DNA from: Desulfocurvus sp.
GTDB lineage: Bacteria; Desulfobacterota; Desulfovibrionia; Desulfovibrionales; Desulfovibrionaceae
Reading direction: 5' to 3'
Length of the DNA: 52,110 bases
NCBI GenBank assembly: GCA_020692325.1
Contig: JAIMKR010000018.1
Coordinates: 5,924 to 58,033 of the forward strand
Part shown: piece by piece, positions 33,477 to 43,390 of the stretch
How positions within the stretch are numbered: position 1 is the first letter of the stretch
How the letters are laid out: each line of letters opens with the position of its first letter
Notes under the pieces: model-generated
Seen by the model: only the letters and a program-made list of their open reading frames with translations
The model's database searches: none
Told to the model about the DNA's origin: nothing
Program-made: the position numbers and the translations under genes

Positions 33477-34220
33477 ATGAGCGAATCGCCCAGGGTCGCA
33501 CTGGTCACAGGGGGTTCCCGCGGAATCGGCCGGGCCTGCGCCGAACGTCTCGCCGGGGACGGCTTCGAGGTCTATCTGACCTACGTGAGCCGGCCGGAGG
33601 AGGCGCGGAAAACCGTCGACGCCATCACAGCCGCCGGCGGCGAAGCCAGGGCCTTCCAGCTGGATGCCGGAAACCGGCAGGCCGTGGCCGCCTTCTTCGT
33701 CGAGGAGATCAAGGACAAGGTCGATTTGGCCGTGCTGGTGAACAACGCCGGCATCACCAAGGACGGCCTGCTCATCCGCATGAAGGACGAGGACTGGGAC
33801 CGCGTACTGGACATCAATCTCAGCGGCGCGTTCGCCTGCCTGCGCGAGGCCGCCAAGATCATGGTCCGCCAGCGCTCGGGGCGCATCGTCAACATAGCCT
33901 CCGTGGTGGGGCAGATGGGAAACGCCGGCCAGGCCAACTACTCCGCGGCCAAGGCCGGACTCATCGGACTCACCAAAAGCGCCGCGCGCGAGCTGGCCGG
34001 ACGGGGCATCACCGTCAACGCCATCGCGCCGGGCTTTGTTCAAACCGACATGACCGCCGCTCTGCCGGAGGCGGTCGTTGCGAAAATGCTCGAGAACATT
34101 CCCCTTGGCCGCCTCGGCTCCACCGATGACATCGCAAACGCCGTCTCGTTCCTTGCGGGCCCCGGCGCAGGCTACGTCACCGGGCAGGTTCTGGCCGTCA
34201 ACGGCGGAATGTACATGTAA
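33477..34220 (+). CDS. fabG: 3-oxoacyl-ACP reductase FabG
   Basis: A 247-residue NADPH-dependent short-chain dehydrogenase, catalysing the first reduction of the fatty acid elongation cycle. [10 protein letters not shown] (11-20) is the cofactor loop, NNAG lies at 89-92, and the catalytic residues are Ser142, Tyr155 and Lys159 (NYSAAKAG). The C-terminus [14 protein letters not shown] is typical. The ATG at 33477 follows GAGG with proper spacing; a GTG four codons upstream at 33465 is possible but less well placed. Confidence 0.95.
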   Translation: MSESPRVALVTGGSRGIGRACAERLAGDGFEVYLTYVSRPEEARKTVDAITAAGGEARAFQLDAGNRQAVAAFFVEEIKDKVDLAVLVNNAGITKDGLLIRMKDEDWDRVLDINLSGAFACLREAAKIMVRQRSGRIVNIASVVGQMGNAGQANYSAAKAGLIGLTKSAARELAGRGITVNAIAPGFVQTDMTAALPEAVVAKMLENIPLGRLGSTDDIANAVSFLAGPGAGYVTGQVLAVNGGMYM

Positions 34221-34254
34221 CGAACATCAGGAAAACACACCTTTTGGAGGGAAT

Positions 34255-34485
34255 ATGTCCGTAGCCGAAAAAATCAAAGGCATCGTCGTGGAGCAGCTGG
34301 GCGTTTCCGTTGATGAAGTGAAACCCGAGGCCTCCTTCGTCGAGGATCTGGGCGCCGATTCGTTGGATCTCACCGAGCTCATCATGGCCATGGAAGAGGC
34401 CTTCGACATCGAGATCGACGACGAAGAGGCGCAGAAGATCGTCAAGGTCAAGGACGCCATTGACTACATCGAAAAGCACAAGTAG
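34255..34485 (+). CDS. acpP: Acyl carrier protein
   Basis: A 76-residue acidic four-helix carrier. The phosphopantetheine attachment site is Ser36 in [12 protein letters not shown]. It starts [16 protein letters not shown] and ends [10 protein letters not shown]. The start follows GGAGG. It is followed by an intrinsic terminator, so it can be made in excess over the downstream fabF-glyA genes, consistent with its high abundance. Confidence 0.97.
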   Translation: MSVAEKIKGIVVEQLGVSVDEVKPEASFVEDLGADSLDLTELIMAMEEAFDIEIDDEEAQKIVKVKDAIDYIEKHK

Positions 34486-34522
34486 CCTTGGTCCACAAGG
34501 CCTTACCTTCGCAAAAGATTTT

Positions 34523-34566
34523 CGGAGCGCCCTGCCTGCAACGGGCTGCGGGGCGCTCCGCTTTTT
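34523..34566 (+). terminator. Intrinsic terminator between acpP and fabF
   Basis: The stem CGGAGCGCCC (34523-34532) pairs with GGGCGCTCCG (34551-34560), followed by CTTTTTG. It lies inside the operon and should let only part of the transcription continue to fabF. The loop contains a second small stem, TGC/GCA. Confidence 0.85.
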
Positions 34567-34605
34567 GCATCGCACGGGCTGCACCCGCATAACGGAACGC
34601 GCCGC

Positions 34606-35844
34606 ATGAATAGGGTTGTCGTCACGGCTCTGGCCGCCATTACCCCCCTCGGGAACGATCTTGAGACGAGCTGGGAGAACCTCCTCGCCGGAAAGTCTGG
34701 CATTGGGCCGGTCACCAGCTTCGACGCCAGCGGCTTCGACACGAAGATCGCCGGCGAGGTGAAGGACTTCGAACCAACCAAATACATCAACGCCAAGGCC
34801 GCCCGGCGCATGGAGAAATTTACTCAGTTCGCCGTGGCCGCCTCCAACATGCTCATGGAGCGGGCGGGCTGGGACATTCCGCCCGAGGAGGCGGACCGCG
34901 CCGGCGTCATCATCGGCGTGGGCCTGGGCGGACTCGAAGGCATCGAGCGTCAGCACCAGAAGCTCATCGAGGCCGGGCCGCACCGCATCAGCCCCTTTTT
35001 CATCCCGACCATCATCGCCAACATGGCCGCCGGCATGGTCTCCATCGAGCACGGCACGCGGGGTGCGAACATCTGCACCACCACGGCCTGCTCCTCGGGC
35101 ACGCACGCCATCGGCCTAGCCTACTCCGAGATCAAGCTGGGCCGCAACGACGTGATGATCTGCGGCGGCACGGAGTCCACCATCACCCCGCTGGCCTTTT
35201 CCGGCTTCAACGCCATGAAGGCGCTCTCCACCCGCAACGACGATCCCGAGCACGCCAGCCGTCCCTTCGACAAGGACCGAGACGGCTTCGTCATAGGCGA
35301 GGGCTGCGGCCTGATGCTGCTGGAGAGTCTGGACCACGCGAAAAAGCGCGGAGCCACCATCCTGGCGGAAGTAGTGGGGGCCGGGGCCTCCGGCGACGCC
35401 TATCACATGGCCGCTCCGCCGGAGGACGGTTCCAGCGCGGCCATCGCCATGCGCAAGGCCATCGAGGAGGCCGGCATCTCCCCCTCCGAGGTGGACCACA
35501 TCAATGCTCACGCCACCTCCACCAATCTTGGCGACCTGGGCGAGACCCGGGCCATCAAGAGCGTCTTCGGCGCGCACGCCAAAGACATCGCCATATGCAG
35601 CAACAAGGGCCAGATGGGCCACCTGCTCGGCGCGGCCGGCGGCGTGGAGGGCGTGTTCAGCGTCATGACGATCCACACCGGCATCATTCCCGGCACCGTC
35701 AACCAGATCACCCCCGATCCCGAGTGCGACCTGGACTACGGCGCGGGCGGCGCGCGCAAGAAGCAGGTGGAGTACGTGCTTTCCAACTCCTTCGGCTTCG
35801 GCGGCACCAACGGCTGTATGCTTTTCAAGCGCTTTGCGGAGTAG
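34606..35844 (+). CDS. fabF: 3-oxoacyl-ACP synthase II (FabF)
   Basis: A 412-residue elongating condensing enzyme. The nucleophile is Cys162 ([13 protein letters not shown]). Further landmarks are [17 protein letters not shown]-like residues with the first catalytic His, and [15 protein letters not shown] with the second, then SFGFGGTNG at the C-terminus. It begins [16 protein letters not shown]. No strong ribosome binding site is seen; it lies 120 bp past acpP, beyond an intrinsic terminator. Length normal. Confidence 0.96.
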   Translation: MNRVVVTALAAITPLGNDLETSWENLLAGKSGIGPVTSFDASGFDTKIAGEVKDFEPTKYINAKAARRMEKFTQFAVAASNMLMERAGWDIPPEEADRAGVIIGVGLGGLEGIERQHQKLIEAGPHRISPFFIPTIIANMAAGMVSIEHGTRGANICTTTACSSGTHAIGLAYSEIKLGRNDVMICGGTESTITPLAFSGFNAMKALSTRNDDPEHASRPFDKDRDGFVIGEGCGLMLLESLDHAKKRGATILAEVVGAGASGDAYHMAAPPEDGSSAAIAMRKAIEEAGISPSEVDHINAHATSTNLGDLGETRAIKSVFGAHAKDIAICSNKGQMGHLLGAAGGVEGVFSVMTIHTGIIPGTVNQITPDPECDLDYGAGGARKKQVEYVLSNSFGFGGTNGCMLFKRFAE

Positions 35845-35896
35845 CGGGCCGGAAAACGGGCCGCTTCGGGCACCAACCAGCACACGAGGACGCACA

Positions 35897-37135
<1,239 letters not shown>

Positions 37136-37214
37136 AAAACGCCAAGCGGGCCGCCCGGACCAGCAGGAAGCCAGATCCGGGCGGCCGCATTCAAAGGCTT
37201 CGGGAGGCAGCAGC

Positions 37215-37679
37215 ATGACCGAACGCGTCCCCTGGCCCACCTATTTCATGCGCATCGCCAGTCTCGTGGCCGAGCGCTCCACCTGCCTGCGCCGCAAGGT
37301 GGGGGCCATCGCCGTGCGCGACAAACGCATCGTGGCCACCGGCTACAACGGCACCCCCACCAACGTGCCCCATTGCGCCGAGGTGGGCTGCATCCGCGAA
37401 CGCCTGGGCATTCCCTCGGGCCAGCGCCACGAGCTCTGCCGCGGCCTGCACGCGGAACAAAACGTCATCGTCCAGTGCGCGCTGCACGGGCTCTCGCTCT
37501 CCGGTGCGGAACTATACTGCACCACCGAGCCCTGCCTCATCTGCACAAAAATGCTCATCAACTGCCAGGTGCGCGCCATTTACTACGCCGAGCAATACCC
37601 GGACGAGCTGGCCGGGACCATGCTCAAGGAGGCGGGGATCGAATATGCCTACATGCCTGGGGACTACCACTGCTCGTGA
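37215..37679 (+). CDS. dCMP deaminase family protein
   Basis: A 154-residue zinc deaminase of the dCMP deaminase/ComEB type, converting dCMP to dUMP for thymidylate synthesis. The zinc site is H79-A-E81 ([11 protein letters not shown]) with PCLIC (C107, C110). The N-terminal [26 protein letters not shown] is diagnostic. The start follows GGGAGG. Its 3' end overlaps the start of ribD by 35 bp. The two are homologous deaminase folds in tandem. Confidence 0.93.
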   Translation: MTERVPWPTYFMRIASLVAERSTCLRRKVGAIAVRDKRIVATGYNGTPTNVPHCAEVGCIRERLGIPSGQRHELCRGLHAEQNVIVQCALHGLSLSGAELYCTTEPCLICTKMLINCQVRAIYYAEQYPDELAGTMLKEAGIEYAYMPGDYHCS

Positions 37680-38808
37680 ACTTTTCATGCGTCGCGCGGC
37701 CGAACTGGCCCTGCGTGGACGTGGCGCCACCGCGCCCAACCCCTGCGTCGGCACGGTGCTCGTCAAGGGCGACGCCATCGTGGCCGAGGGCTGGCACAAA
37801 TTCTTCGGCGGCCCCCACGCCGAGGTGAACTGTCTGGCCGACGCCCGCGCCCATGGCGTTGACCCCGCCGGCTGCGACCTCTACGTGACGCTGGAGCCTT
37901 GCAATCACTACGGCAAGACGCCGCCCTGCGCCAAGGCCGTGGTCGAGGCCGGGATCAAGCGCGTGTTCGTGGGCTGCTGCGATCCCAACGCCGAGGCCTG
38001 CGGCGGGGCCGGGACCCTGCGCGCCGCCGGCATCGAGGTGGTGACCGGCGTGGAGGAGGACCTCTGCCGCGACATCCTCGACGAATTCGTGCTGTGGCAG
38101 ACCACGAAGCGCAGCTACAACATCCTCAAAATGGCCAGCACCATCGATGGCAAGATCGCCGCGCGCGGGGGACGGCCGGAGGCGGTGAGCGGCGAATCGT
38201 CCATGTACGACGTGCATCGCCTGCGCTCGCGGGTGCGCGCGGTCATCGTGGGTGGCAATACCTTTTACGGCGACAATCCGCAGCTCACCTGCCGGCTCAA
38301 AAGCGAGGACATGCCCGAGGGTTTTCATCAGCCCTACGCGATCATCGTCACCGGCAAGCTGCCCAAGGCCTACTCCACCTTCACTATTCTGCGCCAGCGC
38401 CCGCAGGACGCCATCTTCTGGACCACGGAATACGCCGCCACAACCCCGCTGGCCGACGAACTGCGCGAACGTGGCACGCGCATCTGGGCCCTGCCGGAAC
38501 TGCCTACCGGATCGGGCGGCTGGCTGAACTTCGCCCCGGCTTTCGAGCGGCTGCGCCAGGAGCTGAACTGCTGCCACACCCTGTGCGAGGGCGGCGGGCA
38601 TTTGGGCCTGAGCCTGTGCCGGCAGGGGCTGGTGGACGAGTTCGTGCACTACGTGGCCCCGCGCGTGCTGGGCGACGAGGAGGGCAAAAGCCTCTTCGCC
38701 GGCATGTCCGCCCAGAGCATGAAACAGGCCCTGCCCTTCCGGCTGGCGCACGCGGTTTCCTGCGGCGACGACCTGAAGCTGACCTACAAGCCCAGGAGGA
38801 CGGCGTAA
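37645..38808 (+). CDS. ribD: Bifunctional riboflavin biosynthesis deaminase/reductase RibD
   Basis: A 387-residue enzyme performing the deamination and reduction of the pyrimidine intermediate after GTP cyclohydrolase II. The deaminase domain has H58-A-E60 (GGPHAEVN), C86 ([13 protein letters not shown]) and C95. The reductase domain begins near [13 protein letters not shown] and contains [18 protein letters not shown]. The start at 37645 has AAGGAGG 12 bases upstream and lies inside the dCMP deaminase gene; the next ATG (37687) has no ribosome binding site. Stop and start of ribE overlap (TAATG). Confidence 0.94.
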   Translation: MPTCLGTTTARELFMRRAAELALRGRGATAPNPCVGTVLVKGDAIVAEGWHKFFGGPHAEVNCLADARAHGVDPAGCDLYVTLEPCNHYGKTPPCAKAVVEAGIKRVFVGCCDPNAEACGGAGTLRAAGIEVVTGVEEDLCRDILDEFVLWQTTKRSYNILKMASTIDGKIAARGGRPEAVSGESSMYDVHRLRSRVRAVIVGGNTFYGDNPQLTCRLKSEDMPEGFHQPYAIIVTGKLPKAYSTFTILRQRPQDAIFWTTEYAATTPLADELRERGTRIWALPELPTGSGGWLNFAPAFERLRQELNCCHTLCEGGGHLGLSLCRQGLVDEFVHYVAPRVLGDEEGKSLFAGMSAQSMKQALPFRLAHAVSCGDDLKLTYKPRRTA

Positions 38809-39500
38809 TGTTCACCGGACTGGTGCAGGGCACGGGCCGCGTGGAGGCCAAGGAGCCGCGCGGCGGCGAGACCCGGCTGAACATCCGCGCCCTGTTCGAT
38901 CTGACGGCCCTGGTGGCGGGCGAGTCCATCGCCGTCAACGGGGCCTGCCTCACGGTGGAGACCTTTGGACGCGGCTGGTTCACCGCCTACGCCAGCGCCG
39001 AGACCCTGCGGCGCACCAACCTCGGCGATCTGCGCAGCGGCTCCGTGGTCAACCTGGAACGCGCGCTCGCCCTGGGCGACCGTTTGGGCGGGCACCTCGT
39101 CAGCGGACACGTGGACTGCCTCGCAGAGGTGGCGTCCATCGGCCGCGAGGGCGAAAGCCGCGTGTACACGCTAAACTTCCCGGCCGAGCACGGCCCCTTC
39201 GTCATCGAGAAGGGATCCGTCGCGCTGGACGGCGTGAGCCTGACCGTGAACGCGCGCACGGCGACAAGCCTTTCCGTGAACATCATCCCCACCACCCAGG
39301 GCGAGACAACCATCGCGGACTGGAAACCGGGCGTGAAGGTGAACATGGAGACCGACCTCATCGGCAAGTACGTGCGCAACATGCTCGCCGCCTGGACCGG
39401 CCAACCGGACCAGATCAGCCAGGCCGCCGCCCAGGACGGACAACAGGGCGCGTTGTCCTCCGGCCTGACCCTGGACTTTCTGCGCGAAAACGGCTTCTAG
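38808..39500 (+). CDS. ribE: Riboflavin synthase (alpha chain)
   Basis: A 230-residue enzyme that dismutates 6,7-dimethyl-8-ribityllumazine to riboflavin. It begins [20 protein letters not shown] and consists of two tandem lumazine-binding repeats (about 1-97 and 98-200), with GESIAVNGACLTV in the first and KGSVALDGVSLTVN in the second. It overlaps ribD by one base and is preceded by AGGAGG. The C-terminus is about 15-20 residues longer than usual. No ribBA or ribH follows; a terminator comes next. Confidence 0.95.
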   Translation: MFTGLVQGTGRVEAKEPRGGETRLNIRALFDLTALVAGESIAVNGACLTVETFGRGWFTAYASAETLRRTNLGDLRSGSVVNLERALALGDRLGGHLVSGHVDCLAEVASIGREGESRVYTLNFPAEHGPFVIEKGSVALDGVSLTVNARTATSLSVNIIPTTQGETTIADWKPGVKVNMETDLIGKYVRNMLAAWTGQPDQISQAAAQDGQQGALSSGLTLDFLRENGF

Positions 39501-39594
39501 CCGTCGAGCCGCCACAGTCCACACGACTTCGCGGGGGTCGGCGACTTTCCCCACGACACGTTGCAACGTTAAAAATCGAAACCAGAGCATTTGA

Positions 39595-39620
39595 GCCAGC
39601 GGGGCGACTCGCTGGCTTTT
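39595..39620 (+). terminator. Intrinsic terminator after ribE
   Basis: GCCAGCG (39595-39601) pairs with CGCTGGC (39610-39616), followed by TTTT. It ends the fabF-glyA-rib operon. Confidence 0.8.
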
Positions 39621-39863
39621 CCATTCCTTTCGCCCCCCATGCCCCGGATCGACGGTGCTCCGCTTCATCCCGCCCGACGCCGCGTTTCTCCACACAGACG
39701 CGCCTCCGGGAGCCGGCAAAGCGGCTCGCCGACACTTCCAGCCATCGACGATACGCGCCGACGGGTGCGCGCCCCGGCCGTGACCACCCCGCCGCGTCGC
39801 GGCCAAGGCCGTTCACGGCGAATCACTCGCAAGCACATCGCGCCCGCACCGCCTCCCCCACGT

Positions 39864-39900
39864 AAAACGCCCCGACGGGAATTTCTCCCGCCGGGGCGTT
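39864..39900 (-). terminator. Intrinsic terminator after ilvN
   Basis: The stem AACGCCCCG-ACGGGA and TCCCGCCGGGGCGTT (39866-39900) is nearly perfect. On the minus strand TTTT follows (AAAA at 39864-39867). Confidence 0.85.
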
Positions 39901-39933
39901 CATCATTTACAAGACGACCGCCGCTCGGACGGC

Positions 39934-40260
39934 CTAGGCCACGGCCTCGGCGCAGGGGCCGGCGGCCTCCCACCCGGCCATGCACTGATCCATGCGGGAA
40001 AGCGCGCTGGCGTCGGCCTCGTAGGCCAGCACCTCCAGCACGTCGTTGAGCTTGCGCACCTGCCGCACCATCTGATCCACGCGCTCGTCGGATTTGACCA
40101 CGAGCCAGATGCGACTGATCTTCCCCCCCTCGCGCGGGGTCACCAGAATGGCCTCCACGTTGAAGGCCCGGCGGGCGAACAGCCCGCACACGTGGGTCAT
40201 GACGCCGGGGTGGTTGTTCACGGTGAGGCGCAGGGCCACGAACTCGCTGTTATGCGGCAT
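39934..40260 (-). CDS. ilvN: Acetolactate synthase small (regulatory) subunit
   Basis: A 108-residue ACT-domain protein ([33 protein letters not shown]) that binds valine and confers feedback inhibition on IlvB. The length of about 100 residues matches the short IlvN type of the ilvBN pair rather than the longer IlvH. The ATG at 40260 follows AAGGAGG and lies inside the last codons of ilvB (11-bp overlap). Confidence 0.92.
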   Translation of the reverse strand: MPHNSEFVALRLTVNNHPGVMTHVCGLFARRAFNVEAILVTPREGGKISRIWLVVKSDERVDQMVRQVRKLNDVLEVLAYEADASALSRMDQCMAGWEAAGPCAEAVA

Positions 40261-41983
40261 GGGACTTTCCTCCTTCGCGCGATTCCTGCGCGTCCTCGCA
40301 GATCATGTTCGTGTTGGCCGCTCCCGGGGGCACCATGGGGTAGACGTTGTCCTGCGCCTCCACATGAATCCGCACGAGGCAGGGCCCTTCGCGCCGCAGC
40401 GCGCGCTCCAGGTCGGCCATGGGCGTCTTGCTCTCCGAAAGGTCGAGGGCGCGCACGCCGAACCCCTCGGCGATCTTGATGAAGTCCACGTGATGCCGAT
40501 AATCGGAGCCGAAGATGCGCCGGCCGTAGAACAAATCCTGTTGCTGCTGCACCAGGCCCAGACCGCCGTTATCCGCAAGGATGACGGTGACGTTGGCCCC
40601 GGTCTCCGCCGCCGTGGCCAGTTCCTGGATGTTCATCTGCAGGCTGCCGTCGCCGCTGAAGCAGACGACGGGCGCGCCGGGATTGGCCAGAGCCGCGCCG
40701 ATGGCCGTGGGCAGGCCGAAACCCATGGTGCCCAGGCCGCCGGAAGTCAGCCAGGCCCTCGGCCGCAAGTCGGGGTAGGCCTGTGCCGCGCGCATCTGAT
40801 GCTGTCCCACGTCCGTGGCCACTATGGCGCGGTCGCCCAGCAGCTGACCCGTGCAGCGCACCATGCCGTAGGGCGTCAACGGATCGGACAGACCGGGCAG
40901 ATTCTGCGGGTTCTCGGCCCTGCACTGCGCCACGCGCGCGAGCCAGGCAGCCCGGTCGCGCCGGGCGGATTCGGCGTCGATGAGCGGCAGGAGCGCCTCG
41001 ATGGTGGCGCCGATGTCGCCGGTGATGGCGATGTGCGTGGCGCGCAGCTTGTCCAGCTCGCTCTGGTCGATGTCGATGTGGATGACCCGGGCCTCGGGAC
41101 AGAACTCCTCCAGCCGGCCCGTGGCGCGGTCGTCCAGGCGCGCGCCGGCCACAAGCAGCAGGTCGCACTCGTGCATGAGGATGTTGGCCGCGCGGGTGCC
41201 GTGCATACCCAGCAGGCCGAGATTCAACGGATGGGCGTCGGGCAGTGCGCCCAGACCCAGCAGGGTCATCACCATGGGCAGGCAGGCGGCCTCGGCCAGC
41301 TCGCGGGCGCGGTCCGCCGCGCCGGAGTTGGTGACACCGGCCCCGACCATGAGGATGGGCCGGCGCGACGCAGCCAGGGCGCGGGCGGCGTGGTTCAGTG
41401 ACTCGTGGTCCGGCGGTTCGATGGGATCGGGCATACCGGGCTCGGGCAGGTTTTCGATGTCGATACGCGCGCTCTGCACGTCCTTGGGGATGTCGATGAG
41501 CACGGGACCGGGCCGGCCGGAAGCTGCGATGCGGAAGGCCTCCGGGATGACACGCGGCAGCTCCTCCACGGAGCGCACGAGGAAGTTGTGCTTGGTCACG
41601 GGGATGGACATGCCGTAGATGTCCACCTCCTGGAAGGCGTCGGTGCCGATCATGGAGCTGGGCACCTGGCCGGTGATGCAGATGATGGGCACGGAGTCGA
41701 GTTTGGCGTCGGCGATGGCGGTGAGGGTGTTGGTGGCCCCAGGACCGGATGTGGCGAAGAACACGGCCGGCTTGCCCGTGGTGCGGGCCATGCCCTGGGC
41801 CATGAAGCCGGCCCCCTGCTCGTGGCGAGCCAGCACGTGGCGAATGACGGCGCTGTCGGACAGGGCGTCATAGAGCGGCAGGTTGGCCCCGCCGGGAATG
41901 CCGGGAATGATGCGCACGCCCTGGCGTTCCAGCAGGCGGATGACGAGTTGCGCGCCCGTCATGGTCATCACTGGCTTGTGCAT
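40250..41983 (-). CDS. ilvB: Acetolactate synthase large (catalytic) subunit
   Basis: A 577-residue thiamine-diphosphate enzyme, the first common step of valine, leucine and isoleucine synthesis. It begins [19 protein letters not shown]. The catalytic Glu is in [11 protein letters not shown], followed by [20 protein letters not shown]. The ThDP/Mg motif is [15 protein letters not shown], and the FAD-binding middle domain is present. Start at 41983 after GGAGG. Expression is probably attenuated by branched-chain amino acids through the leader at 42049-42224. Confidence 0.95.
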   Translation of the reverse strand: MHKPVMTMTGAQLVIRLLERQGVRIIPGIPGGANLPLYDALSDSAVIRHVLARHEQGAGFMAQGMARTTGKPAVFFATSGPGATNTLTAIADAKLDSVPIICITGQVPSSMIGTDAFQEVDIYGMSIPVTKHNFLVRSVEELPRVIPEAFRIAASGRPGPVLIDIPKDVQSARIDIENLPEPGMPDPIEPPDHESLNHAARALAASRRPILMVGAGVTNSGAADRARELAEAACLPMVMTLLGLGALPDAHPLNLGLLGMHGTRAANILMHECDLLLVAGARLDDRATGRLEEFCPEARVIHIDIDQSELDKLRATHIAITGDIGATIEALLPLIDAESARRDRAAWLARVAQCRAENPQNLPGLSDPLTPYGMVRCTGQLLGDRAIVATDVGQHQMRAAQAYPDLRPRAWLTSGGLGTMGFGLPTAIGAALANPGAPVVCFSGDGSLQMNIQELATAAETGANVTVILADNGGLGLVQQQQDLFYGRRIFGSDYRHHVDFIKIAEGFGVRALDLSESKTPMADLERALRREGPCLVRIHVEAQDNVYPMVPPGAANTNMICEDAQESREGGKSHAA

Positions 41984-42054
41984 GAGACACCTCCGATTTG
42001 GGTGCCCCGGGCGCGGGTTCTGGTGGGGAAGGTGCGCCGGCTGGCGCCGAAAGA

Positions 42055-42086
42055 AAACCCCCACCGACTCGCGCCGGCGGGGGTTT
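42055..42086 (-). terminator. Attenuator terminator in the ilvBN leader
   Basis: On the minus strand AAACCCCCGCCG pairs with CGGTGGGGGTTT, loop GCGCGAGT, followed by TTCTTT (42049-42054). It lies 25 bp past the leader peptide stop and about 66 bp before the ilvB start, exactly where an attenuator belongs. An alternative pairing of upstream GGCGG (within leader codons 33-35) with CCGCC of the stem could serve as antiterminator. Confidence 0.85.
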
Positions 42087-42110
42087 GGGTTCGCGTGAAG
42101 AACCAGCCCG

Positions 42111-42224
42111 CTACGACGCGATGCCGCCTATGACGCCTACTACCACGACGCGAACGTCGGACCGCAGGACGCGGGCGGCCGGGGCGGCTAGGGCCAGGGC
42201 GAAGGCGTAAGCGGTGTGGTTCAT
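42111..42224 (-). CDS. ilvBN leader peptide (attenuation)
   Basis: A 37-codon open frame, too short for routine gene finding, between the ilvB promoter region and the attenuator. The peptide begins [20 protein letters not shown] and ends with a cluster [14 protein letters not shown]. Within the last 20 codons there are nine regulatory codons (seven Val, two Ile) plus one Leu, read through GTC, GTT, GTG, GTA, ATA and ATC. This is the hallmark of ilv leader peptides such as E. coli IvbL and IlvL. Ribosome stalling at these codons when valine or isoleucine is short would prevent the terminator at 42055-42086 from forming. The ribosome binding site is weak (GCGAG). Confidence 0.8.
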   Translation of the reverse strand: MNHTAYAFALALAAPAARVLRSDVRVVVVGVIGGIAS

Positions 42225-42300
42225 GTCGATTTCGGCTCGCAAGTTGCGGGGTTGTTGACTGTTTTGACGCTTACGCCGAAATCGCGTTTAACGTCAAGTT
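42225..42300 (-). promoter_or_regulatory. Promoter region of ilvBN leader
   Basis: The 76 bp between the end of cheV and the leader ATG must carry the promoter if the leader is used. On the minus strand TTGACG (42297-42292) is a good -35; the -10 at about 17 bp is poor (GTAAGC). A tentative placement. Confidence 0.4.
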
Positions 42301-43272
42301 CTATTTGGCGCGGCGCTCCAAAATCATGGTGCGCACCGTGTTCGTCAGCCCACCGAATTCGGGCTTGGTGATCTGCGCGTCGGCTCCCACGCTCTCGCCC
42401 TTATGCAGCAGATTCGGGGAGATGAGCGAGGAAAACAGGACCACGGGCAACACGGCCAGGACCGGATCGGTCTTGATGCGCCGCGTCAGCGTGTAGCCAT
42501 CCATGCGTGGCATCTCCACGTCGGAGACCACGGCGTCGAGCAGCGCGATCACGCCCACTCCCGCCTCCTCCGCCTGTTTTTTCAGACCCAGCAGATGGTT
42601 CCAGGCGTCCTCACCGTTGCCCTTGGCCTCCACCTCGAACCCGGCCCGCTCGAAATTGCGCTTGAGCAGAAAACGCACGGAGGTGGAGTCGTCCGCCAGC
42701 AGCACGCGCATGGGGCGTTCGCCCGGTTCCGGCTCCACCGGCTCAGGTTCGGTGATGTCCAGGGCGTGGAGTTCGGAAAGGGCGCGCTCCAGGTCCAGCA
42801 GCAGGACGAAGTGGTCGCCCAGGCGCACCGTGCCGGTGATGCAGTTGCCCGGCAGGTCGGAAACGTAGCGGCTGGGGGGCTCCACCTCGCTCCAGCTCAC
42901 GCGGTGGATCATGGTGACCCCGGACACGAGGAAGCCCGTGCGCACGCCGTTGAACTCGGTGACGAGGATGGGCTCGTGGCGCGAGGGGACGCGCTTCACG
43001 TTCAGCCACACGGAAAGGTCCACCACGGGCAGCACCATGTCGCGCAGAGGAATGACCCCGAGATAGCTCGGATGATCCGCCGAGGACGAAGGCTCCAGGG
43101 TCGGCGGCGACTCGATGATCTCCAACACCTTGGCCACGTTGACGCCGAAGTAGGCGTTCACGAAGCCGTCGGCTCCGCCTTCCCGCTCGGCCGGGTCGGC
43201 CTCGGCGATGTAGAGTTCGATGATCTCCAGCTCGTTGGTGCCGGATTCAAGCAAGATGTCCGTCTGATTCAT
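42301..43272 (-). CDS. cheV: Chemotaxis protein CheV (CheW domain plus receiver)
   Basis: A 323-residue coupling protein. CheW-like domain (about 12-170): FVNAYFGVNVAKVLEII, YLGVIPLRDMVLPVVDLSVWL and CITGTVRLGDHFVLLLDLE. Receiver domain (about 188-320): DD at 194-195, phospho-acceptor D251 (AVVSDVEMPRMDGYTL) and K303 (ITKPE). It links chemoreceptors to CheA and supports adaptation. The length is normal. There are no other chemotaxis genes in the window. The ATG at 43272 follows AAGGA. The short gap to the ilv leader leaves no clear terminator. Confidence 0.95.
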   Translation of the reverse strand: MNQTDILLESGTNELEIIELYIAEADPAEREGGADGFVNAYFGVNVAKVLEIIESPPTLEPSSSADHPSYLGVIPLRDMVLPVVDLSVWLNVKRVPSRHEPILVTEFNGVRTGFLVSGVTMIHRVSWSEVEPPSRYVSDLPGNCITGTVRLGDHFVLLLDLERALSELHALDITEPEPVEPEPGERPMRVLLADDSTSVRFLLKRNFERAGFEVEAKGNGEDAWNHLLGLKKQAEEAGVGVIALLDAVVSDVEMPRMDGYTLTRRIKTDPVLAVLPVVLFSSLISPNLLHKGESVGADAQITKPEFGGLTNTVRTMILERRAK

Positions 43273-43390
43273 GCGTGGCCGTCCTTCTCACGTGCATACG
43301 CGAGAGCGGCGACGAACGCCAGCCCCACCGAGGAAGACGCCCGGAGACGGGTGGCTGACGCGCCCGAAGACTGTGGCGGGAACCGGCCCC

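Larger units (their letters stand above)
39501..39933. other. 433-bp convergent intergenic region
   Basis: Between the convergent ribE and ilvN genes. It holds one terminator for each unit (39595-39620 plus, 39864-39900 minus). The 240 bp between them has no good reading frame and no structure that I recognise; no FMN riboswitch is seen. Confidence 0.55.

Noticed and set aside
37136-37214. FMN riboswitch or other leader element ahead of the riboflavin genes
   Set aside because: The spacer is short and holds only a small inverted repeat; no RFN-element conserved blocks were seen.
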